A stretch of DNA of 14,732 nucleotides from Christensenellaceae bacterium (GCA_017881705.1 JADGQP010000154.1:1-14732); one strand, 5' to 3'. Positions 1 to 7,372 are shown, counted from the first letter of the stretch. The notes: generated from the letters alone by a model not told the origin. Program-made: numbers and translations.

Positions 1-386
1 CCATACGCGATACTTGCGATATCGCCCGCGGTATATTCCCCTATGCCCGGCAAATGTATTAATTCCTTCGTTGTATCAGGCAGCTGTCCGCCGCAGAGGT
101 TCACAACAGCCTTGGCAGCCTTTTGCAGGTTGCGCGCACGACTGTAATACCCCAGCCCTTCCCAAAGTTTCAGCACATCCTGTTCGGGCGCGTCAGCCAG
201 CGCCTGCACGTCCGGAAAACGTATAAGAAACCTCCGGTAATATTCTTTTACGGTTTCCACGCGCGTTTGCTGCAGCATGATCTCCGAAATCCATATGGCA
301 TAAGGGTCGCGAGTATTACGCCACGGCAGATTCCGCCGATTGGCGTGGTACCATGCCACCAGCGTTTCCGGCCACTCGAGCGTCAT
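1..386 (-). CDS. mutY: A/G-specific adenine DNA glycosylase MutY, N-terminal part (runs off the left edge)
   Basis: MutY removes adenine mispaired with 8-oxoguanine during base excision repair in the cytoplasm. The 128 visible codons on the minus strand match the first catalytic part of the family: LPWRNTRDPYAIWISEIMLQ followed by QTRVETV, where the Glu of SEIMLQQT is the expected catalytic acid, then WEGLGYYSRARNL, and the helix-hairpin-helix LPGIGEYTAG near the window edge. The catalytic Asp, the iron-sulfur cluster cysteines and the 8-oxoG-sensing domain would lie beyond position 1. An ATG at 422 is in frame, but I prefer the ATG at 386 because a GGAAGGGGG Shine-Dalgarno sits about 7 bases before it and the family starts close to the LPWR motif. 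It is divergent from groES. Confident as MutY; Nth-type endonucleases lack this LPWR/LQQT signature. Confidence 0.93.
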   Translation of the reverse strand, partial: MTLEWPETLVAWYHANRRNLPWRNTRDPYAIWISEIMLQQTRVETVKEYYRRFLIRFPDVQALADAPEQDVLKLWEGLGYYSRARNLQKAAKAVVNLCGGQLPDTTKELIHLPGIGEYTAGDIASIAY

Positions 387-422
387 CTGCACGCCCCCTT
401 CCAAGTGTTCAAATTGTATCAT

Positions 423-565
423 AAAACAGAACCTGATGCTTTTTGATTTTTGAAGATTTTTAGAGCATAGCTTAGCATCTGCGAGTTATCTTGCATAAAT
501 CTGCTGTTTCTGCCCTTCCATGCTTTACTCAACCTATTCAATCCGGTTCATGGCTTTCGGCACGT
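423..565. other. Intergenic region between divergent mutY and groES
   Basis: No gene is visible in this stretch. It is AT-rich beside mutY and carries three T5 runs at 440-444, 447-451 and 457-461, so it may be bent. The only promoter-like element for mutY is a TATGAT/TACAAT stretch on the minus strand at 413-423, without a convincing -35 element. Confidence 0.5.
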
Positions 566-594
566 TTGCGCAAACCCGTAAAATGACGTAAACT
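566..594 (+). promoter_or_regulatory. Candidate groESL promoter
   Basis: A TTGCGC (566-571) and TAAACT (589-594) pair is separated by 17 bases, and the predicted start falls at about 601, at the left arm of the CIRCE operator. That is the usual arrangement for HrcA-controlled promoters. The hexamers are weak (3/6 and 4/6 to consensus). An alternative -10, TAAAAT at 579-584, lacks a good -35. Confidence 0.45.
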
Positions 595-601
595 AACAAC
601 G

Positions 602-634
602 TTGTTAGCACTCGGTATTAGTGAGTGCTAACAA
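602..634 (+). promoter_or_regulatory. CIRCE operator (HrcA binding site)
   Basis: The consensus inverted repeat TTAGCACTC, 9 bases, GAGTGCTAA is present without mismatch (605-613 and 623-631), and the symmetry extends to 12-base arms at 602-613 and 623-634. CIRCE is the known operator of the heat-shock repressor HrcA, which is itself folded by GroEL. Its place just before groES predicts heat-inducible, GroE-titrated control of this operon. The hrcA gene is not in the window. Confidence 0.97.
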
Positions 635-670
635 GATCGATAATCTATGACTGGATAGGGAGGAACTATC

Positions 671-955
671 ATGAACGTTAAGCCGTTGGGCGATCGCGTT
701 GTCATCAAAAACATTGAGTCGGAAGAAACCACAAAAGGTGGCATCCTGCTCACGAGCGGTTCCAAGGAGAAGCCTCAAATGGCCGAAGTAATTGCCGTTG
801 GCCCGGGCGGAATGGTGGATGGCAAGGAAATCACCATGTACGTCAAGCCCGGCCAGAAGGTTATTTACAGCAAGTACGCCGGCACCGAGGTAAAGCTGGA
901 TACTCAGGAGCTTATCATTGTGCGCCAGAGCGACATTTTGGCTACCGTGGAATAA
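671..955 (+). CDS. groES: Co-chaperonin GroES (Hsp10)
   Basis: GroES is the heptameric lid of the GroEL folding chamber and is cytosolic. The 94-residue protein has the normal family length. It opens with MNVKPLGDRVVIK, carries the mobile loop around residues 17-33 with GGILL (23-27) as the GroEL-binding hydrophobic tripeptide region, then VGPGG (43-47) and the C-terminal strand ELIIVRQSDILATVE. A strong AGGGAGGA ribosome site at 657-664 lies 6 bases before the ATG. The stop is 21 bases ahead of groEL, so the two genes form one operon under the CIRCE operator. Nothing odd is seen. Confidence 0.98.
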   Translation: MNVKPLGDRVVIKNIESEETTKGGILLTSGSKEKPQMAEVIAVGPGGMVDGKEITMYVKPGQKVIYSKYAGTEVKLDTQELIIVRQSDILATVE

Positions 956-976
956 ACTTAAGGAGGAGCAACCATT

Positions 977-2605
977 ATGGCAAAGCAAATTAAATACGGC
1001 GAATACGCCCGCCGCGCACTGCAAAAAGGCGTGGACATTCTTGCGGATACCGTAAAAATCACGTTAGGCCCCAAAGGCCGCAACGTCGTACTGGATAAGA
1101 AATTCGGTGCGCCGCTTATCACCAACGACGGCGTAACGATCGCCAAAGAGATTGATCTGGAAGATCCGTTTGAAAACATGGGCGCCCAACTGGTGAAAGA
1201 AGTCGCCACCAAAACCAACGATGTTGCCGGCGACGGCACCACCACCGCCACGCTGTTGGCACAGGCGATCGTTCGCGAAGGTCTGCGTAACCTGGCCGCA
1301 GGCGCCAACCCCATGGTGCTCAAACGCGGCCTTGAGTCCGCTGTGAATGCAGCGGTTGAGGGTTTGCGCAATCTCAGCCAGCCCATTAACGGCAAACAAG
1401 CGATTTCCCAGGTCGCCAGCATTTCCGCAGGCGATGAGGAAATCGGCAAGCTCATTTCCGACGCCATGGAAACCGTTGGCAAAGACGGCGTGATTACCGT
1501 GGAAGAAAGCAAAACCATGAAGACCGAGCTGACCACCGTGGAAGGCATGCAGTTCGACCGCGGCTACTCCAGCGCTTACATGGTTACCGATTCCGAAAAG
1601 ATGGAAGCGGTGCTGGACAATCCGATGATCCTGATTACCGATAAGAAGATCAGCAACATTCAGGAGATCCTGCCTGTGCTGGAGCAGGTAGTGCAGGCCG
1701 GCAAGAAGATGCTCATCATTGCCGAGGATGTTGAAGGCGAAGCGCTTGCCACACTGGTGCTCAACAAACTGCGCGGCACTTTCACCTGCGTAGCCGTAAA
1801 GGCTCCCGGCTTCGGCGACCGCCGTAAGGAAATGCTGCGCGACATCGCCATTTTAACCGGCGGCCAGGTGATTACCGAAGAACTCGGCCTGGAACTGAAA
1901 GATACCAAGATCGACATGCTGGGCTCCGCGCGCCAGGTGAAAGTGGACAAGGACAACACCACGATCGTGGAAGGCGCTGGCAGCAAAGCTGATATCGACG
2001 CCCGCGTGAACAGTATCCACAAGCAAATTGAGGATACCACCAGCGATTACGACCGCGAAAAGCTGCAGGAACGCCTGGCTAAGCTGGCTGGCGGCGTGGC
2101 GGTTATTCAGGTCGGCGCTGCGACCGAGGTGGAAATGAAGGAGCGCAAGCTGCGCATTGAGGATGCTTTGGCGGCCACCCGTGCGGCGGTCGAGGAAGGC
2201 ATTGTACCCGGCGGCGGTGTTGCGTTTATCAACGTTCTGTCTAACGTTCAGGCTGAGCTGGAGAAGTTCGCCGGAGACGCCAGAACGGGCGTGCAGATTA
2301 TCCTGCGCGCGCTGGAAGAGCCTCTGCGCCAGATCGCCATCAACGCCGGTACTGACGGCAGCGTTATTGTGGAAAACGTGAAGAACAGCCACAAAATCGG
2401 CTACGGTTATGACGCGATGAAGGGCGAGTATGTGGACATGATCGAGCGCGGCATTATCGACCCGACGAAGGTCGCCCGCTCGGCGTTGCAGAATGCCGCC
2501 AGCATCGCCGCGATGATCCTGACCACCGAGAGCCTCGTTACCGACATCCCCGCTCCCGAACCTGCCGCGCCCGCGGGCGGCGGCGGAATGGGCGGCATGT
2601 ATTAA
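977..2605 (+). CDS. groEL: Chaperonin GroEL (Hsp60)
   Basis: GroEL forms the ATP-driven double-ring folding chamber that works with GroES. The 542-residue protein is full length and begins MAKQIKYGEYARRALQKGVD. Visible ATP-site motifs are TLGPKGRNVVLD (29-40), TNDGVTIAKEI (49-59) and AGDGTTTAT (84-92). The apical and intermediate domains include VEGMQFDRGYSSAYMVT, the hinge segment around KAPGFGDRRKEML, and GAATEVEMKERKLRIEDAL. The C-terminus is the usual Gly/Met-rich tail, here GGGGMGGMY with an added Tyr. An AAGGAGGA ribosome site at 960-967 fixes the start. It is the second gene of the groESL operon and is followed by a long terminator hairpin. Confidence 0.98.
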   Translation: MAKQIKYGEYARRALQKGVDILADTVKITLGPKGRNVVLDKKFGAPLITNDGVTIAKEIDLEDPFENMGAQLVKEVATKTNDVAGDGTTTATLLAQAIVREGLRNLAAGANPMVLKRGLESAVNAAVEGLRNLSQPINGKQAISQVASISAGDEEIGKLISDAMETVGKDGVITVEESKTMKTELTTVEGMQFDRGYSSAYMVTDSEKMEAVLDNPMILITDKKISNIQEILPVLEQVVQAGKKMLIIAEDVEGEALATLVLNKLRGTFTCVAVKAPGFGDRRKEMLRDIAILTGGQVITEELGLELKDTKIDMLGSARQVKVDKDNTTIVEGAGSKADIDARVNSIHKQIEDTTSDYDREKLQERLAKLAGGVAVIQVGAATEVEMKERKLRIEDALAATRAAVEEGIVPGGGVAFINVLSNVQAELEKFAGDARTGVQIILRALEEPLRQIAINAGTDGSVIVENVKNSHKIGYGYDAMKGEYVDMIERGIIDPTKVARSALQNAASIAAMILTTESLVTDIPAPEPAAPAGGGGMGGMY

Positions 2606-2618
2606 GCCGTTTCACAAG

Positions 2619-2664
2619 CGTATACAAAGAGGCCGGGCCGAAAGGCTCGGCCTCTTTGTATACG
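2619..2664 (+). terminator. groESL terminator hairpin
   Basis: A 21-base left arm (2619-2639) and right arm (2644-2664) pair with a single G-U around a GAAA tetraloop, 13 bases after the groEL stop. The outer part of the stem is the palindromic GTATACAAAGAGG type sequence. The downstream T-run is short (TTTCATT), so release probably depends mainly on the very stable stem. Confidence 0.85.
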
Positions 2665-2766
2665 TTTCATTGTCCACCGAAATTTAGAATTTAGCTTTCC
2701 CCCATACTCTGGCGTCATGTTTATAGTTCGTTCAGCATTTTACCGAGATTCATCTACAGGGTATAC

Positions 2767-2803
2767 AAAAGCGCCTCCGTTTTGCTAAAAGCAATACGGA
2801 GGC
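2767..2803 (-). terminator. ftsZ terminator hairpin
   Basis: GCCTCCGTTTTGC (2773-2785) pairs with 2791-2803 around a TAAAA loop, 13 positions with one T-T mismatch. Read on the minus strand it follows the ftsZ stop by about 20 bases and is trailed by GCTTTTGTATAC, giving a short U-run. The plus-strand side also has TTTT downstream, so it may work both ways and insulate the convergent groESL and ftsZ units. Confidence 0.85.
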
Positions 2804-2822
2804 ACATTTTACTTATAAAAAC

Positions 2823-4331
2823 TTACTTCTTCGCTCGACGTAGGAATGCGGGCACGCCCAGATCGTCTCGGTCTACGGATGCACCGCGGCCTTTCTGTTC
2901 ATCGGGTTTTTCCGGCGCAGGCTGTCCCGCGGAATACGAGGAGGTGTACTGCCCGGGCTGCGCGTTTTGTGGCTGCATACCGGCGTAGCTTTGCCCATAT
3001 TCCATCGGTTGGGGAATCGGCTGAGTATTCTGGTAGGGGTTCTGCATGTTGTAGTCGCCGCCCGCTTGCTGGTTATAGCCCTGCGGGTAACCGGCATTAT
3101 AACCGCCCTGATACTGCTGCATCATCGGCGGCATTGCCGCGGGCGTGGGGATGTTGCGCGACATATCGCCGTAGGCGGGGTTACCGCCCTGATATTCTTC
3201 CTCGGCGGAAGTGCCGAAGCTCATGTCTTCATAGGAAGGCGTAGGATATTCTTGCCTAACCAGCGGCGTAGGCCGGTAGTTTGAGCCATAACCGCGGTTG
3301 TCCGCAGTGCCCTGCGCGCGCGTCCAATCACGGTCCGCACCCATGGCTTTGCCCTTTTCTCTGGGCGGGAAAGGCGTTTTTTCAAAGCCGGTCGCGATTA
3401 CCGTGATGCGGACTTCGTCGTTCATATCATTGTCGATGCCCGCGCCGAATATGATGTTGGCTTCGCTGTCCGCGGCTTGCATCACAAGGCTTGCCGCCTC
3501 ATTGATATCGATAATGCTCATGTCCTCGCCGCCGGTGATATTGATAAGCACCGCGCGAGCCCCATCGATGTTGGTTTCCAGCAGCGGGCTGGCAATCGCA
3601 TTTTTCGCCGCGTCCACCATGCGGTTTTCGCCTTTGCCCACGCCAATTCCCATGTGCGCGAGTCCGCCGGACTCCATAACGGTTCTAACGTCTGCAAAAT
3701 CCAGATTAATCAGCGCAGGTACGGCAATCAGGTCACTGATACCCTGAATGCCCTGGCGGAGCACATCGTCCGCGATACGGAAGGCTTCCAGCATCGTCGT
3801 GCCTTTGGTGACCACTTGCAACAGACGGTCGTTGGGGATCACCACCAAGGTGTCCACGCGCTGTTTTAAATCAATTACGCCCATCTCGGCGTTTTTCATG
3901 CGCTGTTTGCCTTCAAACTGGAACGGCTTGGTGACCACGGCAATCGTGAGGCAGTTCAGGTCGCGCGCGATTTCCGCTACGATCGGCGCAGCGCCCGTGC
4001 CTGTACCGCCGCCCATGCCAGCAGTAACAAATACGAGATCCGCACCCTTGATTGCTTGGGCTATTTCTTCACGGCTCTCCTCTGCGGCCCTGCGGCCGAT
4101 ATCGGGCACCGAGCCGGCGCCGAGGCCTTTGGTGAGCTTTTCACCAATTTGGATTGTGGTGCTCGCCTTACTCATGGAAAGCGCCTGCCGATCCGTGTTG
4201 ACCGCGATAAACTCAACGCCCTTTAAACCCGCATCTACCATGCGGTTTACAGCGTTGTTGCCCGCGCCGCCGCAACCGATGACCTTGATGGTTGCAAAGC
4301 TCTGTTGGTCCTCAATCTGAAATTCAAGCAC
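2823..4331 (-). CDS. ftsZ: Cell division GTPase FtsZ with a long low-complexity C-terminal linker
   Basis: FtsZ is the tubulin-like GTPase that forms the Z ring. Numbering from the upstream TTG at 4337: the N-terminal Rossmann GTPase shows IGCGGAGNNAVNRM (20-33), AVNTDRQAL (45-53) and the tubulin signature GMGGGTGTG (107-115). The T7 loop NLDFADVRTVM (211-221) keeps the Asp residues needed for hydrolysis in the next subunit. The core ends near residue 320. A roughly 170-residue linker rich in Q, Y, G, N and P follows, then the conserved C-terminal peptide DDLGVPAFLRRAKK that binds FtsA and SepF. I choose the GTG at 4331 (VLEFQIED, 502 residues) over TTG 4337 because AGGGGGA at 4338-4344 is spaced 6 bases from GTG but touches TTG, and clostridial FtsZ typically begins MLEF. 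It follows ftsA after about 54 bases. Confidence 0.97.
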   Translation of the reverse strand: MLEFQIEDQQSFATIKVIGCGGAGNNAVNRMVDAGLKGVEFIAVNTDRQALSMSKASTTIQIGEKLTKGLGAGSVPDIGRRAAEESREEIAQAIKGADLVFVTAGMGGGTGTGAAPIVAEIARDLNCLTIAVVTKPFQFEGKQRMKNAEMGVIDLKQRVDTLVVIPNDRLLQVVTKGTTMLEAFRIADDVLRQGIQGISDLIAVPALINLDFADVRTVMESGGLAHMGIGVGKGENRMVDAAKNAIASPLLETNIDGARAVLINITGGEDMSIIDINEAASLVMQAADSEANIIFGAGIDNDMNDEVRITVIATGFEKTPFPPREKGKAMGADRDWTRAQGTADNRGYGSNYRPTPLVRQEYPTPSYEDMSFGTSAEEEYQGGNPAYGDMSRNIPTPAAMPPMMQQYQGGYNAGYPQGYNQQAGGDYNMQNPYQNTQPIPQPMEYGQSYAGMQPQNAQPGQYTSSYSAGQPAPEKPDEQKGRGASVDRDDLGVPAFLRRAKK

Positions 4332-4337
4332 AGTCAA

Positions 4338-4344
4338 TCCCCCT
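4338..4344 (-). promoter_or_regulatory. ftsZ ribosome binding site deciding a GTG start
   Basis: On the minus strand AGGGGGA ends immediately before an in-frame TTG and 6 bases before GTG at 4331. Only the GTG has workable spacing. Confidence 0.65.
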
Positions 4345-4385
4345 AGTCTGACATTGCGTTATAGCGCGACGAAAACCTACGCGCC

Positions 4386-5579
4386 TTAGCTGCCCAGCAA
4401 GCTCTTGAAGAAATCCTTGATGCCGCCCGTCATGCCGCCCGCCGGAACGTTGCGGGATTCGATGGTATCGATAATCAGATCCATTAGCCCCATGGCGCTG
4501 GCGTAAATCGGGCTGGACAGCTTAATGGTACGCTTGATGGTCTCCCGCACGGGCCTGTCCAGCTTACCAGCCAAGTAATCTCGGCCGCCCCGGTTAAGGC
4601 TCAGGCCGCCGCCCGTAAGGTAGAGCGCGGACCAGTTGCCCAGTTTAACGCCGCTTTCCTCAATGCAGTTTTTAACCATCTCCGCCAGTTCATCCACGCG
4701 GGGTTCCAGCACTGCGGCCACTTGCTCCTGCGTAAAATTATCGGTTTTCAGGCCGTCACCGCTGGATACGGCATAATTCTGTGTGATCGTCGAAAGGCCG
4801 TAAACGTAATCTCTTTTAATCTGTTCCGCGGCGGGAAGCGGTATAGACAGGCCTTCCGCCAAATCGGCGGCAATGTGTCCGCCGCCTACCGGCAGGGTTT
4901 TCTGGAAAATCACCGCATCGCCTTCCACCGCCATAATATCGGTGCAAAGGTAACCAATGTCGATGAGAACCGCCGTGCGATCCCGATCCTCCTCCAGCAA
5001 GTAAAGCATCGCTTCGCCTGTGGATGCGCTGAAAAATCCGCTGACAGTAATGTTCATATCACGAAGGCGCGCCATAACATCATCCAGAAAAAACGTATCG
5101 GCTACCACGAAAGAAACCAGCGCTTTAAGCTCCGTACCCTTCATGCCCACAGGCTCCAACGTTTTCTTACCGCCGTCTACCATGAACCACGCCGGGCTGC
5201 GATGCACCACCACACCGCGAACAGGCGAAAGCTGCTTGTCGGCGTTTGCGAATATTTTTTCCACATGCCTGGGCGTTACGCGCGGGTCGGCACCTTGGAT
5301 GGTCACGGTTGTTTCCACCGCGTATACACGTGAAAACTCGCCGGGAACACCCACGTTGATTTCACGGATCTTGCGTTTGGCTTGCTGCTCGGCTTCGGCG
5401 ATAGACTTGCCAACAGATTCATTAAGCAGAGGCGCGTTATTCCACTCGCCGTCCATAAAACCATCGTACATAGCAATGCCGGCACCGATAATATCGCACC
5501 GTTGAGTACCGCTGGTTTCGGCAATCAGCGTTACGATTTTGCTTGTTCCAAAATCAATGGCTGCGATTGTTGATTTCAT
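4386..5579 (-). CDS. ftsA: Cell division protein FtsA (actin-like FtsZ membrane anchor)
   Basis: FtsA is an actin-fold ATPase that binds the FtsZ tail and tethers the Z ring to the membrane. The 397-residue protein shows phosphate-1 loop DFGTSK (9-14), the FtsA-specific SHS2/1C subdomain (about 85-165), phosphate-2 region LIDIGYLCTD (205-214), and the adenosine motif LTGGGLSLNRGG (321-332). It ends with an amphipathic segment GGIKDFFKSLLGS (385-397), as expected of the membrane-targeting helix. The ATG at 5579 has a distant AGGGGA site about 11 bases upstream, so initiation may be moderate. It lies directly upstream of ftsZ and downstream of a long leader with its own promoters. MreB or PilM are alternatives on fold, but context and the C-terminal helix favour FtsA. 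Confidence 0.93.
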   Translation of the reverse strand: MKSTIAAIDFGTSKIVTLIAETSGTQRCDIIGAGIAMYDGFMDGEWNNAPLLNESVGKSIAEAEQQAKRKIREINVGVPGEFSRVYAVETTVTIQGADPRVTPRHVEKIFANADKQLSPVRGVVVHRSPAWFMVDGGKKTLEPVGMKGTELKALVSFVVADTFFLDDVMARLRDMNITVSGFFSASTGEAMLYLLEEDRDRTAVLIDIGYLCTDIMAVEGDAVIFQKTLPVGGGHIAADLAEGLSIPLPAAEQIKRDYVYGLSTITQNYAVSSGDGLKTDNFTQEQVAAVLEPRVDELAEMVKNCIEESGVKLGNWSALYLTGGGLSLNRGGRDYLAGKLDRPVRETIKRTIKLSSPIYASAMGLMDLIIDTIESRNVPAGGMTGGIKDFFKSLLGS

Positions 5580-5659
5580 GGCAAGACATTCCCCTGTTCC
5601 TCAGGTATTTGCCGCGATCCGCTACCGGGCCGCGTCCACGGACGTTTCCGTTCGATCCC

Positions 5660-5676
5660 TCCTATACCGTATAGGA
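5660..5676. repeat. Perfect 17-bp inverted repeat in the ftsA leader (operator-like)
   Basis: TCCTATAC, a central base, GTATAGGA forms a perfect odd palindrome centred on 5668, about 30 bases after the predicted ftsA promoter start. On the RNA the right arm overlaps an AGGAGGG sequence that has no well-spaced start codon. The core ATACSGTAT recurs at the promoter before murE (11528-11536). Confidence 0.6.
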
Positions 5677-5704
5677 AGCGTGTAAACCCAAGATACCATC
5701 ATTT

Positions 5705-5733
5705 ATTGTAACCTTTTTATCTGTATTACGCAA
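5705..5733 (-). promoter_or_regulatory. ftsA-proximal promoter (P1)
   Basis: TTGCGT (5728-5733) and TACAAT (5705-5710) on the minus strand are separated by exactly 17 bases. The predicted start is near 5698, giving a leader of about 120 bases before ftsA. Confidence 0.7.
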
Positions 5734-5908
5734 TAGAAAAGTCCGTTGTTCGCCTCTTTTTTTCGTTTTACGGCGAAATACCTCGCTTTTCGGTGCCTTT
5801 CAGGTTCCAGCTTTTCAACCTTTTTATACCAAATCCGAATAAAATGAAAGTTAAATTCGTACTCTTATTCAACGATTCGCTCGGGTGTTATCTTCCTGCG
5901 TTTGGTAT

Positions 5909-5937
5909 ATTTTAACATGGAATGGCACTCCAAGCAA
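5909..5937 (-). promoter_or_regulatory. ftsA-distal promoter (P2)
   Basis: TTGCTT (5932-5937) and TAAAAT (5909-5914) on the minus strand are 17 bases apart. Transcription would start near 5902, more than 300 bases before ftsA. The 5740-5900 stretch between P2 and P1 holds no convincing gene. Several short inverted repeats occur (AGGTT/AACCT, CGAAA/TTTCG, TTCGCC/GGCGAA) but none matches an RNA family I know. Confidence 0.5.
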
Positions 5938-6130
5938 TAGCGGGATCCCCATCGCAGGCAGGTGTACCGAATCGTCGGCGATACAGTTACCGGGAAGGAT
6001 TACCGGAAGACCGCCAGCCTTTATTGCTCATTCGCATCCTTCGACCGCGATAGTAAGAGGTGGATATTTTCGTTTTGCAACAAATTGTGCCGGTATAATA
6101 GAAGTGGCAGTGTCCGCTTTGTATACACGA

Positions 6131-6155
6131 AAGCCCCCGCTGCTCACGGGGGCTT
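6131..6155 (-). terminator. tRNA operon terminator
   Basis: AAGCCCCCG (6131-6139) pairs perfectly with 6147-6155 around a 7-base loop, 14 bases after the CCA end of the elongator tRNA. On the minus strand the stem is followed by TCGTGTATAC, so the U-run is weak but the GC stem is strong. Confidence 0.75.
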
Positions 6156-6169
6156 CGTTGAAAGGCCTG

Positions 6170-6246
6170 TGGTAGCGGCGGGGAGATTTGAACTCTCGAC
6201 ACTCCGGGTATGAACCGAATGCTCTAGCCAGCTGAGCTACGCCGCC
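6170..6246 (-). tRNA. tRNA-Met (CAT), elongator
   Basis: The 77-base cloverleaf begins GGCGGCG and ends in an encoded CCA. The acceptor arm pairs with CGCCGCT (one G-U at 1-72). The anticodon loop TTCATAC carries CAT, and the T loop is TTCAAAT. The sequence closely resembles the elongator methionine tRNA of Bacillus and clostridia, including GGTTCATACCC. The T stem has one A-C mismatch. A CAT anticodon also occurs in lysidine-modified tRNA-Ile2, but the body matches elongator Met. Confidence 0.93.
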
Positions 6247-6249
6247 AAA

Positions 6250-6326
<77 letters not shown>

Positions 6327-6351
6327 ATGTGTCGCACAGGCGACGGATGTA

Positions 6352-6380
6352 ATCATACTATAAACTTCTTGCCCTGTCAA
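6352..6380 (-). promoter_or_regulatory. tRNA-fMet/Met promoter
   Basis: A perfect TTGACA (6375-6380), 17-base spacer and TATGAT (6352-6357) stand on the minus strand, with a predicted start near 6345, about 19 bases before the initiator tRNA. This near-consensus vegetative promoter lies between ftsQ and the tRNAs. Confidence 0.92.
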
Positions 6381-6460
6381 CAGGTTATGCTGGGTTTTAA
6401 AACTTTTCATAACGATTTACTCGCCTTCATAAACAGCAACGCCGAATTCAAAGCAAACGT

Positions 6461-7372
6461 TTAATTATCGGGGCTGTATTTCGCATCCTCGGGTGTGGAA
6501 ACGTCCAGCACGCCCGCTGTTTTCCCAAGTTGCTCCAGGTAAGGGATGTCGGTGCGCACCGCACCGATTTTCGCGCGCATGGATTCGCCTGTGCCAAGCC
6601 GTATGGAAATACCGTCCGTCAGCTGCAAAAACAGGTTATCCGTATCCGAAAGGTTCATTTCCTTCACCTGGCTGCGATATTCCTGTAGTTCCAGCTCGGA
6701 CACGATATCCAGGTATGCCTGCATTTGCTCCTGCGAGCGTACCTCCATCTTTTGCCCCACGTGGATGGTGGAAATCGAAAGCCCGATGACGGAAGGCATC
6801 CCCTGCGGCAGTTCGGTGGTGTTTCGTTCGTCGATTACCACGCCCTCCGCGTCCACTGTATATAAAAGTCCCAGCCACTGCAGGCACGTCACCGGCTGGC
6901 GTTCGGAGATATAAAGGTAGATGGTATTGGGATAATCTTTTTGCAAGCCTTTGAAAACGATCGTATGGTCCGAGCTCAGGTTATCGCGTATTTCATCTTC
7001 CGAAATGGAAAACATGTTCAGACCCTTCACCAAGCCTGCTTCCGTGGCAACCTGCTGCGGTGTTTTGGTAACGTTGCCAACCACATACACCGTGGTGAGC
7101 CGAAACACCAGCCCTTGCAGCAGAATGATAACCGTCACCATGACCGCCAAAACGACGATCAGCCTCGTGGTTACCAAACGCGCGTGGGAACGCGCTGTTT
7201 CGGCGGCTTCTTTCGGCGAAAGCGGCGGCATGGGTGGCTCGTCCTTCGCCCCGTCCGCCCTTTGACCGCGGCGGTTTCGCTCCTCCGGCGGGTGACGGTA
7301 GGCATAATCATATTCGCCGTATGCCTGATACTGCTCAATCTCTTCCCGTTTGGGGTCGCGCGGGGTTTTCAT
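6461..7372 (-). CDS. ftsQ: Cell division protein FtsQ/DivIB
   Basis: FtsQ (DivIB in Gram-positives) is a bitopic membrane protein that joins FtsL and FtsB/DivIC in the divisome core outside the membrane. The 303-residue protein has a charged cytoplasmic N-terminus rich in Y, E and R (1-67), one membrane helix (about 68-90), and a POTRA domain (about 91-159: VYVVGNVTKTPQQVATEAGL through YPNTIYLYISERQP). A beta domain follows with YTVDAEGVVID (171-181) and ends in a short acidic tail. A GAGGAGG site precedes the ATG by about 6 bases. It lies 55 bases downstream of murD. The canonical genes between murD and ftsQ (ftsW, murG, murB) are absent. Similarity to DivIB is by domain order and conserved phrases, so confidence is high but not absolute. 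Confidence 0.9.
   Translation of the reverse strand: MKTPRDPKREEIEQYQAYGEYDYAYRHPPEERNRRGQRADGAKDEPPMPPLSPKEAAETARSHARLVTTRLIVVLAVMVTVIILLQGLVFRLTTVYVVGNVTKTPQQVATEAGLVKGLNMFSISEDEIRDNLSSDHTIVFKGLQKDYPNTIYLYISERQPVTCLQWLGLLYTVDAEGVVIDERNTTELPQGMPSVIGLSISTIHVGQKMEVRSQEQMQAYLDIVSELELQEYRSQVKEMNLSDTDNLFLQLTDGISIRLGTGESMRAKIGAVRTDIPYLEQLGKTAGVLDVSTPEDAKYSPDN

Noticed and set aside
6068..6104. Plus-strand TATAAT at about 6094-6099 as an antisense promoter to the tRNAs
   Set aside because: The -10 is perfect but no -35 stands at 16-18 bases, and there is no gene downstream on that strand.
5885..6213. Plus-strand open frames of 83-96 codons upstream of ftsA
   Set aside because: They run through the tRNA terminator and the end of the tRNA gene on the opposite strand, with no ribosome site and no recognisable protein features.
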